Source of the DNA: Botryotinia globosa
Taxonomy: Eukaryota > Ascomycota > Leotiomycetes > Helotiales > Sclerotiniaceae
Length of the DNA stretch: 64,000 nucleotides
Direction of reading: 5' to 3'
NCBI GenBank assembly: GCA_014898425.1
Contig: RCSZ01000008.1
Location: 1,313,501-1,377,500 of the forward strand
Part shown: in pieces, positions 43,863-54,177 of the stretch
Layout: each line of letters begins with the position of its first letter
Numbering within the stretch: the stretch's first letter is position 1
Notes under the pieces: generated by a model
Seen by the model: the letters and a program-made list of their open reading frames with translations, nothing else
Told to the model about the DNA's origin: nothing
The model's database searches: none
Made by a program: the position numbers and the translations under genes

Positions 43863-45301
43863 TACCAGCAAAGATAACCTGCATTCGACGAGCCAGGGTA
43901 AGATGTCAACATTATCGATATGACACAAAATATGGGGAGAAGAAGCCTTTTCATAAGCCGATCCAGCCCAAGTTTCCTCTCCATTCTAGATAAACACCTT
44001 CCTACTTCGACCTTTTAAGAGAAGTCCTCACACAAGGTTGGTGTTGGGATTGAGTCTGTGCAATTAACTTTCCTCGTCCGTAAACAACATCCATGACCCA
44101 CGATGTACGTATGGAAAACGAAACTTTATTCTGTATACTACGACTACAAACTCGCTACTTTGGCTCCATCTAGATCAGAAAGCCGTGCGCATTTGCACGA
44201 AAACACAGAATGAACTGTGTATGGAACGAGAAGAGTATTGCCAAGCATAGAACCAAAAGTTTCACGGCAGACGATCATGGGGTAACCCTACCTAACCATT
44301 TCAATAAGTCCACCAGAGCCCCCACATTAATGCGGGGGTTTATAGGGCAGGGGAACATTTTCCCTTGATTTACTCAAGTGAACAGGATGCGGATACTCGT
44401 TGACATGTCCGGGTATACTTATTCCTCCATCTTACCTGATGTATTATACGATAGACCTCGAGTAATACAAACAAACTTTGCAGCTTTTCCGGACCAACCG
44501 AAGCACATTTACTTTGTGCTTGCCAAGAAGTGGAAGGATTGCAATCTCATAAGGTTTGCGGCTTGCCGTTGAATATCATCTAGAGCTAACATACATGTAC
44601 TATACCTTGAAGTATTCAAAGATCATATTATACCCAATTCTGAAGCCCAATCGTGGCAAATATCTATCTACCTTATGACGAAACACGAGGATCTTTTGTC
44701 GTTTCTATCAAATCATTTGTGGCTATCTAATTCGTTCGAAAAGCTATATTGAAGATAGATTACGGGCAAACGAAGCTCCTGTCCCGGGTACAAAACTGTT
44801 CTTACCAAAAGTAGTTCAGATAGCGAAACTGCTTTCTATGATGAACAGCCTAAAGACGGATGTTTGAACTTTGAAGGCGTGTTTCAGGGAAAAACGTTGA
44901 CAGGCAATGAGGTGCTGAAACGGGAACACATTTTCGGGGAATTAAACCAATTTAGCGAACAGTATCGTACACTACCTAAGTAGTTATGGTAATTAATATA
45001 TTACAGTTGTGAATAGAAGACTTTCAGACCCGAAATACGAATCCTACAAGCAGCGGTATTGAAAAATCGGCCGGAAGCAGTCTCGGCAGTGTTAGTGAAG
45101 ATGGGATGTAGCCCAGTATTTATTAGCAGGCAACTTTGCCGAACATCGTTCGGTAAGAATCATACTATTGAAATTTTCAAAGGTGTTTGCAAGGTAAAAA
45201 TGATTCTATGAACTCGGGAGTACATAGATGATGAAAATCTTGTTGCGCTTTGACTTCTTGAAAACATCGGGTTTTATTGTTCTACCTAGGTATGTATTCT
45301 A
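43863..45301. other. Intergenic, about 1.4 kb
   Basis: Upstream of the rhodopsin-type gene and downstream of the Gfo/Idh gene. No supported gene, repeat or RNA. Confidence 0.5.
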
Positions 45302-46508
45302 TCATAGGGAATTTGAGGATTGAAGGATCATCTTGAAAAGATCCAAATCTTCCTTCGCATCTTGTACACTTGTCTTAGGGGTCTTCCCATTGATAACACA
45401 ATCATGGAAATCTAAAAATTCCAAAGTATATGGATCCTCATATGTTTTTCTCACAGTTCTTTCCTGGTATCCCGATTCACCGATTCTTTCCCTGATTGTC
45501 ATCGTGACAGGAAGTCCTTTGATATATCCACTGTCATAATTGACCCGCACGATCTTGTCCTCCGAATATACTTCTAGATGGGCGTCGAATGTTGGGACGC
45601 CATGAACACCCGACTCATATGTTACAGCAAAGCCGTCAAATTGGAATAAGACCGTCCAAAATGGTAGGCTCAGAGATGATCCCAGCACTTTTTGAGGCAT
45701 GCCACCAAGTATCTCTCTCATTGCACTCAAATCATGAGTAGCGAGACTAGAAAATCAGTAAGTGTCTTATATAAGCTGGAGCTGTGTAGGGATGTTACAT
45801 TGAAAAGAATCCGAAAAACTCTTTAGCCGCAGGAGTTACGTCCATCCCATACTCTGTCCCAAGCGCGTGGACAATCTGTTCATTCAGAACCGCTGACATG
45901 GCTTCGGAATCCGCCTGTTTGTAGTCTGAGAACTTCTTCGGAAATGTCGCCGATTGATCAACAAAATAGCTGTTGTGTCCGATAATATCTCTGACACGGG
46001 CATATTGAATCTTGCCGAGGCCACCTACTTCCTTCACGGCATCAACAAATGCCTGAGCGTAGCGTCTTTGATACGCAACAAAGATCTTGCCTGCCGATCC
46101 CTTTTCTGCTTCTACAAGCTGCTCAATATCTCGGAAGCATAAGCACAATGGCTTTTCTACCAGGGTGTATTTATCATTATGTAGTGCAAGTATGGCCTGG
46201 GACGCATGGAAACCGTGTGCGCTTGTTATCAGTACCACGTCGACATCGGAAGACGAACAAAGCTGTGCTGCATCTGTGGTCATTTTGGGGGTGTACCCAG
46301 CCACTTTTTTTGAACAGTGCTCCAGAGCAGCTTCAGAGGGGTCACAGAGGTATGTGATTATGAAATAGTCGGATAGGCTATTCAGAACTGTGATATGTGA
46401 GACCTGTGTTCGAGAGAGTCAGTTGCGTTTGCTGTAGATGTTCCTGGATTATAATACCTGTGCAATCTCCCCTAGCCCTATGATTCCAACTCGTAGTATT
46501 TCAGGCAT
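45302..46508 (-). CDS. Gfo/Idh/MocA family NAD(P)-dependent oxidoreductase
   Basis: Three exons: 46458-46508, 45799-46403 and 45302-45746. Introns are 54 and 52 nt; the sum is 367 codons (366 aa, standard for the family). The N-terminal Rossmann fold is MPEILRVGIIGLGEIAQ joined to VSHITVLNSLS, with DPSEAALEHCSKK and SSDVDVVLITSAHGFHASQA. The EKP motif that supplies the catalytic lysine is VEKPLCLCFRD. The C-terminal alpha/beta domain includes NEQIVHALGTEYGMD, FFSI-LATHDLSAMREILGG (His of the active-site region) and FEVYS-like strands. It probably oxidises or reduces a sugar, inositol or related ketone; the substrate is not deducible. Confidence 0.9.
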
Positions 46509-47594
46509 TTTTGTAAGATGTGTGTATGAATGATTTGCAAATGATGTGATAGGACTGTTTTTCGAGAGGATCGCTGCTTGATAGATTGATGAATGGTAGA
46601 ACTAATACTTGATGGGACTGATAAAGATAGGACTGATACTTGAGAATTGTTGTCTGAAGAATGAATCCGGACAGAACGGGAGTTTTCAGAAAAGGAAGAA
46701 ATTGTTGGAATTTCGGCCGATGAGGAAAGAATTACCCAGCAGTTGAATAAGGAAGTGACGCTCGAGAGTAGCTCACAGCGATATTGAGTGTTTGGTAGTT
46801 TCCCAATATGCCAACTAATCTACAACAAGAAATGAATATTATACCTGACATCGAACAAACCTGACGAAGGAGGAACAACCGAAAACGCAGTAACATCTCA
46901 TCATAGATCCACGATGGTGGGGTGGGCATATCTGTGATCTCGCTGTGGAGCTTATCTTCGACGAATGATACTTTGTGTGAGATCAATGCAAGATCACGAT
47001 TTCTTTCGTTTGATGTGAATCAAGTGTATTTCATGTTGTCTGTAGATCAAAATGTACAATGTAGGTATGAAAGTCATTTTCCTCGCTCTTTAGGAAGCTT
47101 TTTCACTGTTTCGAGTGTCATGTAGTTTCTGGTCGATGGTCCGTGCTCTTACAAAGTTATATATAAGATGCCAAATCAACAACTTGCAGTTATGGCAACT
47201 TCAAAGTAATGTGTTTCTTTTGCCGTCCATATCATGTGAGTAGTTGAATCGATTCTTGCATACTACCACTGGAGCCCCGTCCAAGGCAAGTCTTCACAAA
47301 TAAACCACATCATCTTGACGAACCACCAAAGTATACCTACTAGGTAATATATACTAGCAAAAATCTCAAGTTGAACATTAATTTCTATAAACTATATTGG
47401 ATATCTTCCGCAAAACTATGTGAATCAATCGGATAATCTTGTCATATACACCATTTCCATCTCGTCTCGCAAGAGATACCTCTCACATGCTATATGAAAT
47501 GCTCCTCATGAACATCTCACGAATTTGATGAACTGCCAAAACCTTCTCTCGAACAACCTTGATCGAAATCCTCATCATGATTTGAACAGTTTCA
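46509..47594. other. Intergenic, about 1.1 kb
   Basis: Upstream of the oxidoreductase and downstream of the surface-protein gene. Nothing supported; 47340-47600 is probably 3' UTR. Confidence 0.5.
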
Positions 47595-48891
47595 TCATCT
47601 TGTGGGACTGATTTCTGTTCCACGACTTGGTCTCTCCGGCTCACTACCCAACTCCACTCTGTTCCCATTTAAAGGACTCGGAGCAGTTGCTTCCAGCTCG
47701 GAGTATCGATGGCCTGGATCGCTATATATTTGACTAAATCTTTGTGTGTTGGAGTCGGGTGATACAGAGACATCGTCTTTCGGTGGCTGATAATACTCCG
47801 GTATGGCAGGAGGAATATACACTGTATTTGCCAATTCAGTTGTATGTTGTACAGGATAGGCCGGTTTTGCAATACTGGTACGATTGCCGTAGAATGGAGG
47901 AGGTGAATTTGGTGGTGGTCCCTGGTGTGGACTATTGGCGAGAGTTGTTGAGACTTGAGGTGGAGGCTGTGGTTGTGAGGGATTTGATTTCTTCTTTCTG
48001 ACAAAGAAAACGATGGCAAATATTAAGAGCGCAATCACTGCCACGCCGCCGACAGCTCCACCGATAATAGCTCCTAGGGGAACTCCAGATTTCTTATGGG
48101 TTGTTGTACTTGCGAATGGAGTTGCTAGTGACGACGAAGATGCTGAGCTACGTGAACCTGCGGAGGTTACTGAACTAGGTGCACCTGCTGAGATCACTGA
48201 ACTTCGAGAAGCGCTGCCTACATCCTGAGCATCATTTCCACTTTGGATACTGCTCGCTACTGAAGCGACACTTCGAGATAAAGTGACAGAAGACGCAACA
48301 GTCGTTGAAGCAGTACCAGTGATTGGGTAATCGGACATGAGATAAAATGCCGGAGACGTTACACAGCGATACATGCTTCTTTGAGGGTTGTTCCAGAGGA
48401 AAGTTGCGCAATAAGGGAAATCGGGATTGTTGCAACATCCTGTCAACCCGTCTGCTAGAGCACAAAGCGCTGAGGACGAGGAGTAGTCAATGCAAGCGGT
48501 AAATATATCGCAAGAATTGATATTTCCAGTACAGCATCCGACAGCAGAATACGAATTATGGGCACAGTAGCCTGCTCCAGAACAAGTATAAGGTTCCGCT
48601 TCATGTTATTAGTACATGTCTTTCTATTTGCATGAGAATTTGAGTGTTAAAGTACTAACATTGAATGCCATTGTAGTATCCGCAGGTGTTATTCGCAGTT
48701 GTTTGACGTTTCAATAGATCCAACACCTTCAGAGCATTGTTCGGAGCTGCTGTTGGACTGGGACTCCACCCTCCTTGCACCGGTGCTTGATTATCAGCAG
48801 TAGATGTTTGAGCTGCTGGTGTCCAGGGCAACGCCTTCGCCAAAATCGCTGGCAAGAGACTCGAGCCCACCAGAAACAACGAAAAAATCAT
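47595..48891 (-). CDS. Cell-surface single-TM protein with Cys-rich ectodomain (sensor-like)
   Basis: Two exons, 48660-48891 and 47595-48598, with a 61-nt intron; the total is 412 codons (411 aa). The signal peptide is MIFSLFLVGSSLLPAILAKA. The ectodomain has many cysteines in pairs (NNTCGYYNG; PYTCSGAGYCAHNSYSAVGC; NINSCDIFTAC; LTGCCNNPDFPYCATFLWNN), then a Ser/Thr-rich, presumably O-mannosylated stalk at about 170-240. One TM span at about 253-276 (GAIIGGAVGGVAVIALLIFA) is followed by RKKK and a Pro-rich cytoplasmic tail with PPPNSPPPF. This architecture (Cys-rich head, S/T stalk, TM, short tail) is that of fungal wall-stress-sensor-like or Mid2-like proteins; I do not identify a WSC domain. 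Confidence 0.78.
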
Positions 48892-49733
48892 TTTGTGCTA
48901 CCAAAACTTAATGACTACGAACGATTTGGGCGACTGGCATTCAAGATCTACAATTTACGCATCGTAATCTTACTTATTAGAGGGAAAGAAACGTTCAAAT
49001 AAATTCTCAACGGCACAAGACCCCTACTATCCTACTGCCTATTGTACAGCACAGAAGAAAATTGATCAAATCAGCTCATGATATTGATGGGCGTTGAGGC
49101 TCATTTTTATGCAGCCAATTTTCTACCATGCTTGAAAGAAGTATCATTTCAAGCCTCATATCTGGATAAAGTTTAAGGTTACTCCAGTTTCTCAATGTTT
49201 AATCCCAAAAGGATCAGTTTGCGGGATGGAAATTGATTTGATTGGGAAGTTTGGGAGGCTTTTGGTGGGGAATCTTTCAGCTGTCAGTTAAACTAGTGAA
49301 CGCCACGAGAATACGGGTCAGTTGGTGACTCGTGAGACATTCTGGGTTGCAGTCAGGGGTCAACACGGGAGCACTATACTTTTCATAATAACATTCAGTC
49401 TGCAGATGATCTTCTGAATGGGCTGAAGCCTGACTGACTCCAGAAAGATGAGGGAAAGCTTTTTCTGTTCTGCCTTGAAGGATTCTTTCTGGTGGAGAAG
49501 TACTTGCGAAAAACATGCATGGTATGTATATAATTGCCTATTGCGGAGCTTCAACCCCTTTCATAATTCAATCTGCAAGTGCAATGAAATGATTGATAAG
49601 TTCCTGCTGCAGTCGCAAGAAATTCCAGGCCTTCTTCAAATAATGAATCCCATATCATATGCTGCAAATGCAAGTGCATAAAAGTGTAATTTCAATCCGC
49701 ACGAGTACCCTAGATATTTCCTTTCAAATTTCT
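48892..49733. other. Intergenic, about 840 bases
   Basis: Upstream of the surface-protein gene and downstream of the Lys-rich/cupin-like gene. No gene seen. Confidence 0.5.
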
Positions 49734-51088
49734 TCACTGGTTTGCCATGGTAGAAACACTTGGAATCGCGGTGACGTGCAAGACACACTCATAGCCATCT
49801 TGGTTTTTAGCAGAGCATATCTCTCCTTCTCTGATGCGCCACATCCCACCTTTCGATATGCGAAATTTCTCGAGGCCGAGGAATACCCATATGCTACCTT
49901 GAGCTACTGAACAGACTTGAAGACCAGTGCTTTTGCTCTTGAAGATGAAGGTTTCACGATTTTTAATGTGCCAAATGTTGAAGTTGACCCCTCCTACATT
50001 GATACCCTGAGCTTGTCGCATCGGAGACTGAATGTAGTTCGATGAAAACGCGATGTCTTAGTGGGCAGAAAGTCATCAGCAATAATTGAGGGATAGAGAT
50101 ATGAGATTGGTGAATGTAACTTACTTTCTTCCCTTTGGGCATCCTTTTCCATTGGATCACCGATTATTGCTCGAATTTTCCCTGTGCTAAACTCCCATTC
50201 GTCATCCTTAGATTTAGGTGCGGCTGGCTTGGCTGATGTTGGCTTAGCAGGTGTTGGTTGAGTAGCCTGTGGACTAGGAACTTGTGTTGAGAAAGTTGCT
50301 GGTGGTTGAGCAAAGGTATTACCAGTTGAGCCACGTCTCTTTCTGAAGGGTGAAGCTGGAGGTAAGATGGGAGTCGAGGTTTTGGGAGGAACATACAGTG
50401 GATTCATCCGACTCGGAGAAGCCTGTGGGAGAATTGGAGGTGGCGGACCATGGCTCGAGGGTCTTTTTGGTCGGGTAGGAGGAAGAATTGGACTAGACAT
50501 TGGTGGTAAGATTGGACTGTGAGATCGGACAGGTAAGGTAGATGATTCGCGCAGAGCTGAATCACCGTTCATCTCGAACCTCTCAGTTTCTGCCTCTTCC
50601 TCATCAACAACGTGCGGTGGGCGATAGTTACTGCTTGATTCTTCAAAACGTACGGTCTTGGTCCTCGCTTTGTTTTTCTTCTTCTTTTTACCGCCTCCGT
50701 TTTCGTTCTTTTGCGCATGCGTTACTCTCATGGCTTTAGTCATTCTGGGTGTCGAATGTTGAGAATCACGAGGAGGTGGTAAGATCGGCTCTCCCAACTC
50801 CGCGCTCATATCTCCCAAACCTCCACTCATTAATGTGTCTTCTTGTTGCGGTGACTGAGAAGACTTGGGTTTTGACCTCTTCTTCTTCTTCTTCTTGCCG
50901 TCTCCACTTTGTTCAGTTTGATTTTGAGAATGGTGACTCTTCTTTCTCTTATGCTGGTGTGTGTGGTTGTCTGAAGTGCCATTTGCATTTGGACTCTTGG
51001 AGCTAAGATCGTGAATTTGATCGGGATCATGTTCGCGTTTGACGCCTTTGTTGGGACGGTACCCGCTGCTGCTGGGAAGAACAACCAT
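49734..51088 (-). CDS. Lys-rich disordered protein with C-terminal cupin-like domain (428 aa)
   Basis: Two exons, 50125-51088 and 49734-50056, separated by a 68-nt intron; the total is 429 codons. The N-terminal 300 residues are disordered and basic with two lysine clusters (DGKKKKKKRSKPKSS; GGGKKKKKNKARTKTVRFEE). Repeated SPILPPM / SPILPPT / PPPPILPQ / TPILPPA motifs follow, then RKRRGSTGN. After the splice comes a compact beta-rich domain: GINVGGVNFNIWHI, TFIFKSKSTGLQVCSVAQGS, GMWRIREGEICSAKNQ, ECVLHVTAI. The G-x-W-x-I-x-x-G-x turn recalls the cupin of Mif2/CENP-C, but the CENP-C motif itself is absent, so this is probably a different nuclear protein. A GTAAGT just upstream of the start (near 51250) suggests a 5'-UTR intron. 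Confidence 0.7.
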
Positions 51089-52173
51089 TGGGTGCGCTGT
51101 TATGTTTGAGTTGGATTGTTAGTTTGATTCTTGTTCTATCAGGTTGAATTGGCAGAAGATACGAGTGGAGTTTGCAAGACTGAAATGGATAGGAAGAGAT
51201 GAAGGCGCAAAGGTGTAAATTGCAATGCAAGCAAAGATCGATTCAAAGTAACTTACACATCTCAGATAAATCCGTTGCGTACACACGTTTGTATGTGATG
51301 CGACGAGTTAAAGCTGTTACTCCTCCAGTTGTTGAAGTTGTAAAGAAAATAAGAAGATAGAAAGTTTCAGACGAGAGATGGGAAGACGAGAAGAAAGATC
51401 GATTGCGAATTCAGTTTTGAAAACCGAAGTATTTTACTTTGTTTATTGTTATCCTCTCTTCTTTTGTTTTTCTTTCCAGGTTTGAAGCTTTCAATCTTTT
51501 ATTGTTGACCTCGGACCTAAAAATGATAGTGAATCTGATATGTTTTGGTATATTTTTGGGCGGGGTATTTTGATTGGCTGAGATTTATTTATTTCGTTTG
51601 TCGTTCGCAGGGATTCGAGGGCGTTTCCTTTTGTCGGATGCGGTATATGCATATTATCTACGTAAGTAGTCAGGTATACAGAAAGGCAAATGTGGTATGG
51701 CATATGGGATATGGGATATGGGATATGGGATATGGGATATAGGATGTCGCATGGCTTCCTTCATGGTATTTCCGTCACAAGTATCATACAACATTCGCTC
51801 GTCCGTTGCTGCTCTTGAACTTTGAGAGCCTGAGATGCTGTTAGCATTGTCATACTCTTCTTGGAGAGATATGCTATTTTGAATTCAGGAGCAGGCACAC
51901 TACTCATGTGATTGAAAACAACTATTTCTAGTTCGGAATTGTTTGACTCTAAAATGTGGTGTATCAGTTTATCGTTCTCACGATGAGCTTCATTGAACTC
52001 TTTTGGAGAAATTCTGCAAAATTTTGGAGTCCTATTGATCGACCTTATGCATATCCGAAACTGTCTCCCAATGGGAGGGACTGACAGTATATGTGTCCGA
52101 CAACATAAACTTTGAGTCCAAGTACTTTGAGATTTCTGTTACTGGTATCTTCTATTCAGATGGTCGGAGTAGA
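51089..52173. other. Intergenic, about 1.1 kb
   Basis: The leader and promoter of the Lys-rich gene (a likely 5'-UTR intron lies at about 51180-51256), then spacer and a GGGATAT heptamer repeat. No gene seen. Confidence 0.5.
51702..51742. repeat. (ATATGGG)n heptamer microsatellite
   Basis: About five to six tandem ATATGGG units. Confidence 0.9.
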
Positions 52174-52840
52174 TCATGAACAGTTCAGTGGTGGAGCTTG
52201 TTTAAGGTGCGCAGAGTTGGCCCCGATCAACAGACTCTCAACGAACCCTCCAACAGATATAATATTGTCATTCGAAAGACCCTCATCACGATCCATGAAC
52301 TCCAGTGTATCCTTCCATACTTCGATCAGAGATTTGTTGTAGTCCATGCGAAATTCGATAGTGCCAGCTGCTAGACCAACTAAACCGTATATCTTATCTC
52401 TTGGCTCCGTGCATCACGCTTCTTGATGGTCACTCAAGAGCTTGCAAAAAGTATGAGTACCACCATTCTGTCTCGAAGCAGTGAGGCTAACCTCAAAGGA
52501 CCCTCGTCACATTATTGTGCAAAGTTACCATTTCGATGAATGCCTTCCAAGAACTGTCGATTTCACCAAAAACCAACTTTCATTTGCGATGCTCTCCAAT
52601 CTCCTGAATTGTCCATAGTCTGTTCCAGTATCCATCGGTGCATAGCTCTTTGACCATCTCTCGTTCCCCATTGTCCGCAATTAAGATATCCTCGTCTTTT
52701 GACACTGTGTTCAGCGATTCGAGCGTTTCTTCTGACAGCGTATCATTCTCATTCAGAGACGGCTCTATCCTTACAAGCCGGAAAGACTTCTTAAATAGAA
52801 CACCAATTGTTGGACTGCAAAGATCATGTGCTTGCTTACA
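52174..52840 (-). pseudogene. HET-domain (heterokaryon incompatibility) pseudogene
   Basis: Reading the minus strand, one frame gives GEREMVKELCTDGYW followed by NRLWTIQEIG, the core HET motif (Y-W-x-R-x-W-x-x-Q-E). It is then interrupted by TGA and resumes as KLVFGEIDSSWKAFIEMV. A frameshift follows, and a downstream piece reads EPRDKIYGLVGLAAG then MDYNKSLIEVWKDTLEF, the second conserved HET-protein block, itself preceded by an in-frame TGA. The two TGA codons are each one C-to-T change from CGA. HET proteins trigger programmed cell death on non-self fusion; this copy has at least two stops and a frameshift and cannot make the protein. The N-terminal part of the domain is not recognisable. 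A further 130 bases upstream may belong to it. Confidence 0.75.
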
Positions 52841-53411
52841 TACTCAAGCCTTAGTGATGTGTAGTGTTGCAGCTCAGCCGAGTTTCCTAATCTGGATATG
52901 GTTAGCGCTACAGCAATAACAATAGGCTTGCTGACTACTCTAGTCGTTAGATCTGCCAGAACCACACTTCAGCATCTAAATGATATTTGAATTGTCACTG
53001 GAAAAATCGACAGTCCACTCTGTAGCTATTTTACTCCACTCGTCAGAATCAAACATGTACTCATATCTTCGTTACCATGGTTCTGGCGAGCTAGAGCTAG
53101 TTAACAGAGGGATTTCTATGGTATATCAACTCACCAAAATATTCTCGTTTGTGTCAAATCAAAGGAAGTATTCATGGACCTGTGGATTTTGAAAAAGAGC
53201 TCGATTTGACTAAGTAGGTACTAACATTACAAAAATCAAAATGAAAACAAAAGCACGACTCAGACATCCAATGATGATAGAGATATGAAAACAAGACAAG
53301 GAACTGAGTGGCCACCTAGCGCACAAGTCTGATGGCAGGTTCACAATGGAGAAAACTTTTGATTGATCATTTTCGAATTGATGTGTCGAAAACTAGATGC
53401 TTTGAAGCTCT

Positions 53412-54177
53412 CTAGTTGCAGCTCAAATCACCGGTATTTCCATCAAATGAGCAGCGGGAGTTAAATCTGTATGAAAGCTAGGAAGGTGTTAGTATGATTC
53501 TCTAGCTGAAAGGAATGGTCTTCTTACGTTAATGTATCCACCATCGGAATCGGTATAGAATTGGTTATTGCCAGTCATGTACATGCAGTCGTAATCAGTG
53601 TGGAGAATACCAAGAGAAAGCTTGACGCTGACTTTTCCGGCGATACCGGCAGGGTTTTTGACGGAGTATCCCTTGTTGTAGCATATGACAGCGGGGTATT
53701 TGCTGTAATCTGGGTTTCTGGCCCACATGTTGGCAGTGGTTGTTTTAGTGAATTCCTCACGTGCCTGGAGAATATCATTAGTACCGTCTCATGCGTGAAG
53801 ATGTCTTTGAGGAAGCTATTTTTTGAGGAGCAACTTACATTATCCCAGTTTTTAATGTTGGAAATGGTCCTTCCAGCAGCGTCAATGGCGACCTTGGTCA
53901 CGATGGCCACACCTTTAATGGTATCGACTGCAGCTACAGCAATACCTGCTGTAATGCGCCTTTGAAGTGCTTGAGTGGGCTCATCGTCAACCTTTGCGAC
54001 CAATGATCCAGAGGCATCAAATTGTCCACTGAAGTGTACTTCAGTTGAAGCAGGAATAACACTGTTGGGGGCAGTGGAAAGTTGGGCGTCAGCGGAAGTT
54101 GTGGCTGCTGCTTGTGGGAGGGCAGCTCCTTGTGCAATAGCAACGCAAGTGAGGAGAGTAGCAATCGAGAACTGCAT
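53412..54177 (-). CDS. Small secreted protein (213 aa), effector-like
   Basis: Three exons: 53839-54177, 53528-53764 and 53412-53477. Introns are 74 and 50 nt; the total is 214 codons. The signal peptide MQFSIATLLTCVAIAQGAAL is followed by a Thr/Ser/Ala-rich segment. The body reads FSGQFDASGSLVAKVDD, IKNWDN-AREEFTKTTTANMW, YPAVICYNKGYSVKNPAGI, SVKLSLGILHTDYDCMYM and, across the last splice, GGYIN-LSYRFNSRCSFDGNTG with a Cys at the end. Choosing the first CTAG acceptor keeps the frame and gives this sensible end; the next AG would stop at once. There is no TM or GPI signal. Several cysteines in the secreted part suggest disulfides. Function unknown. It lies between the HET relic and AT-rich DNA with a MITE. 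Confidence 0.82.
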
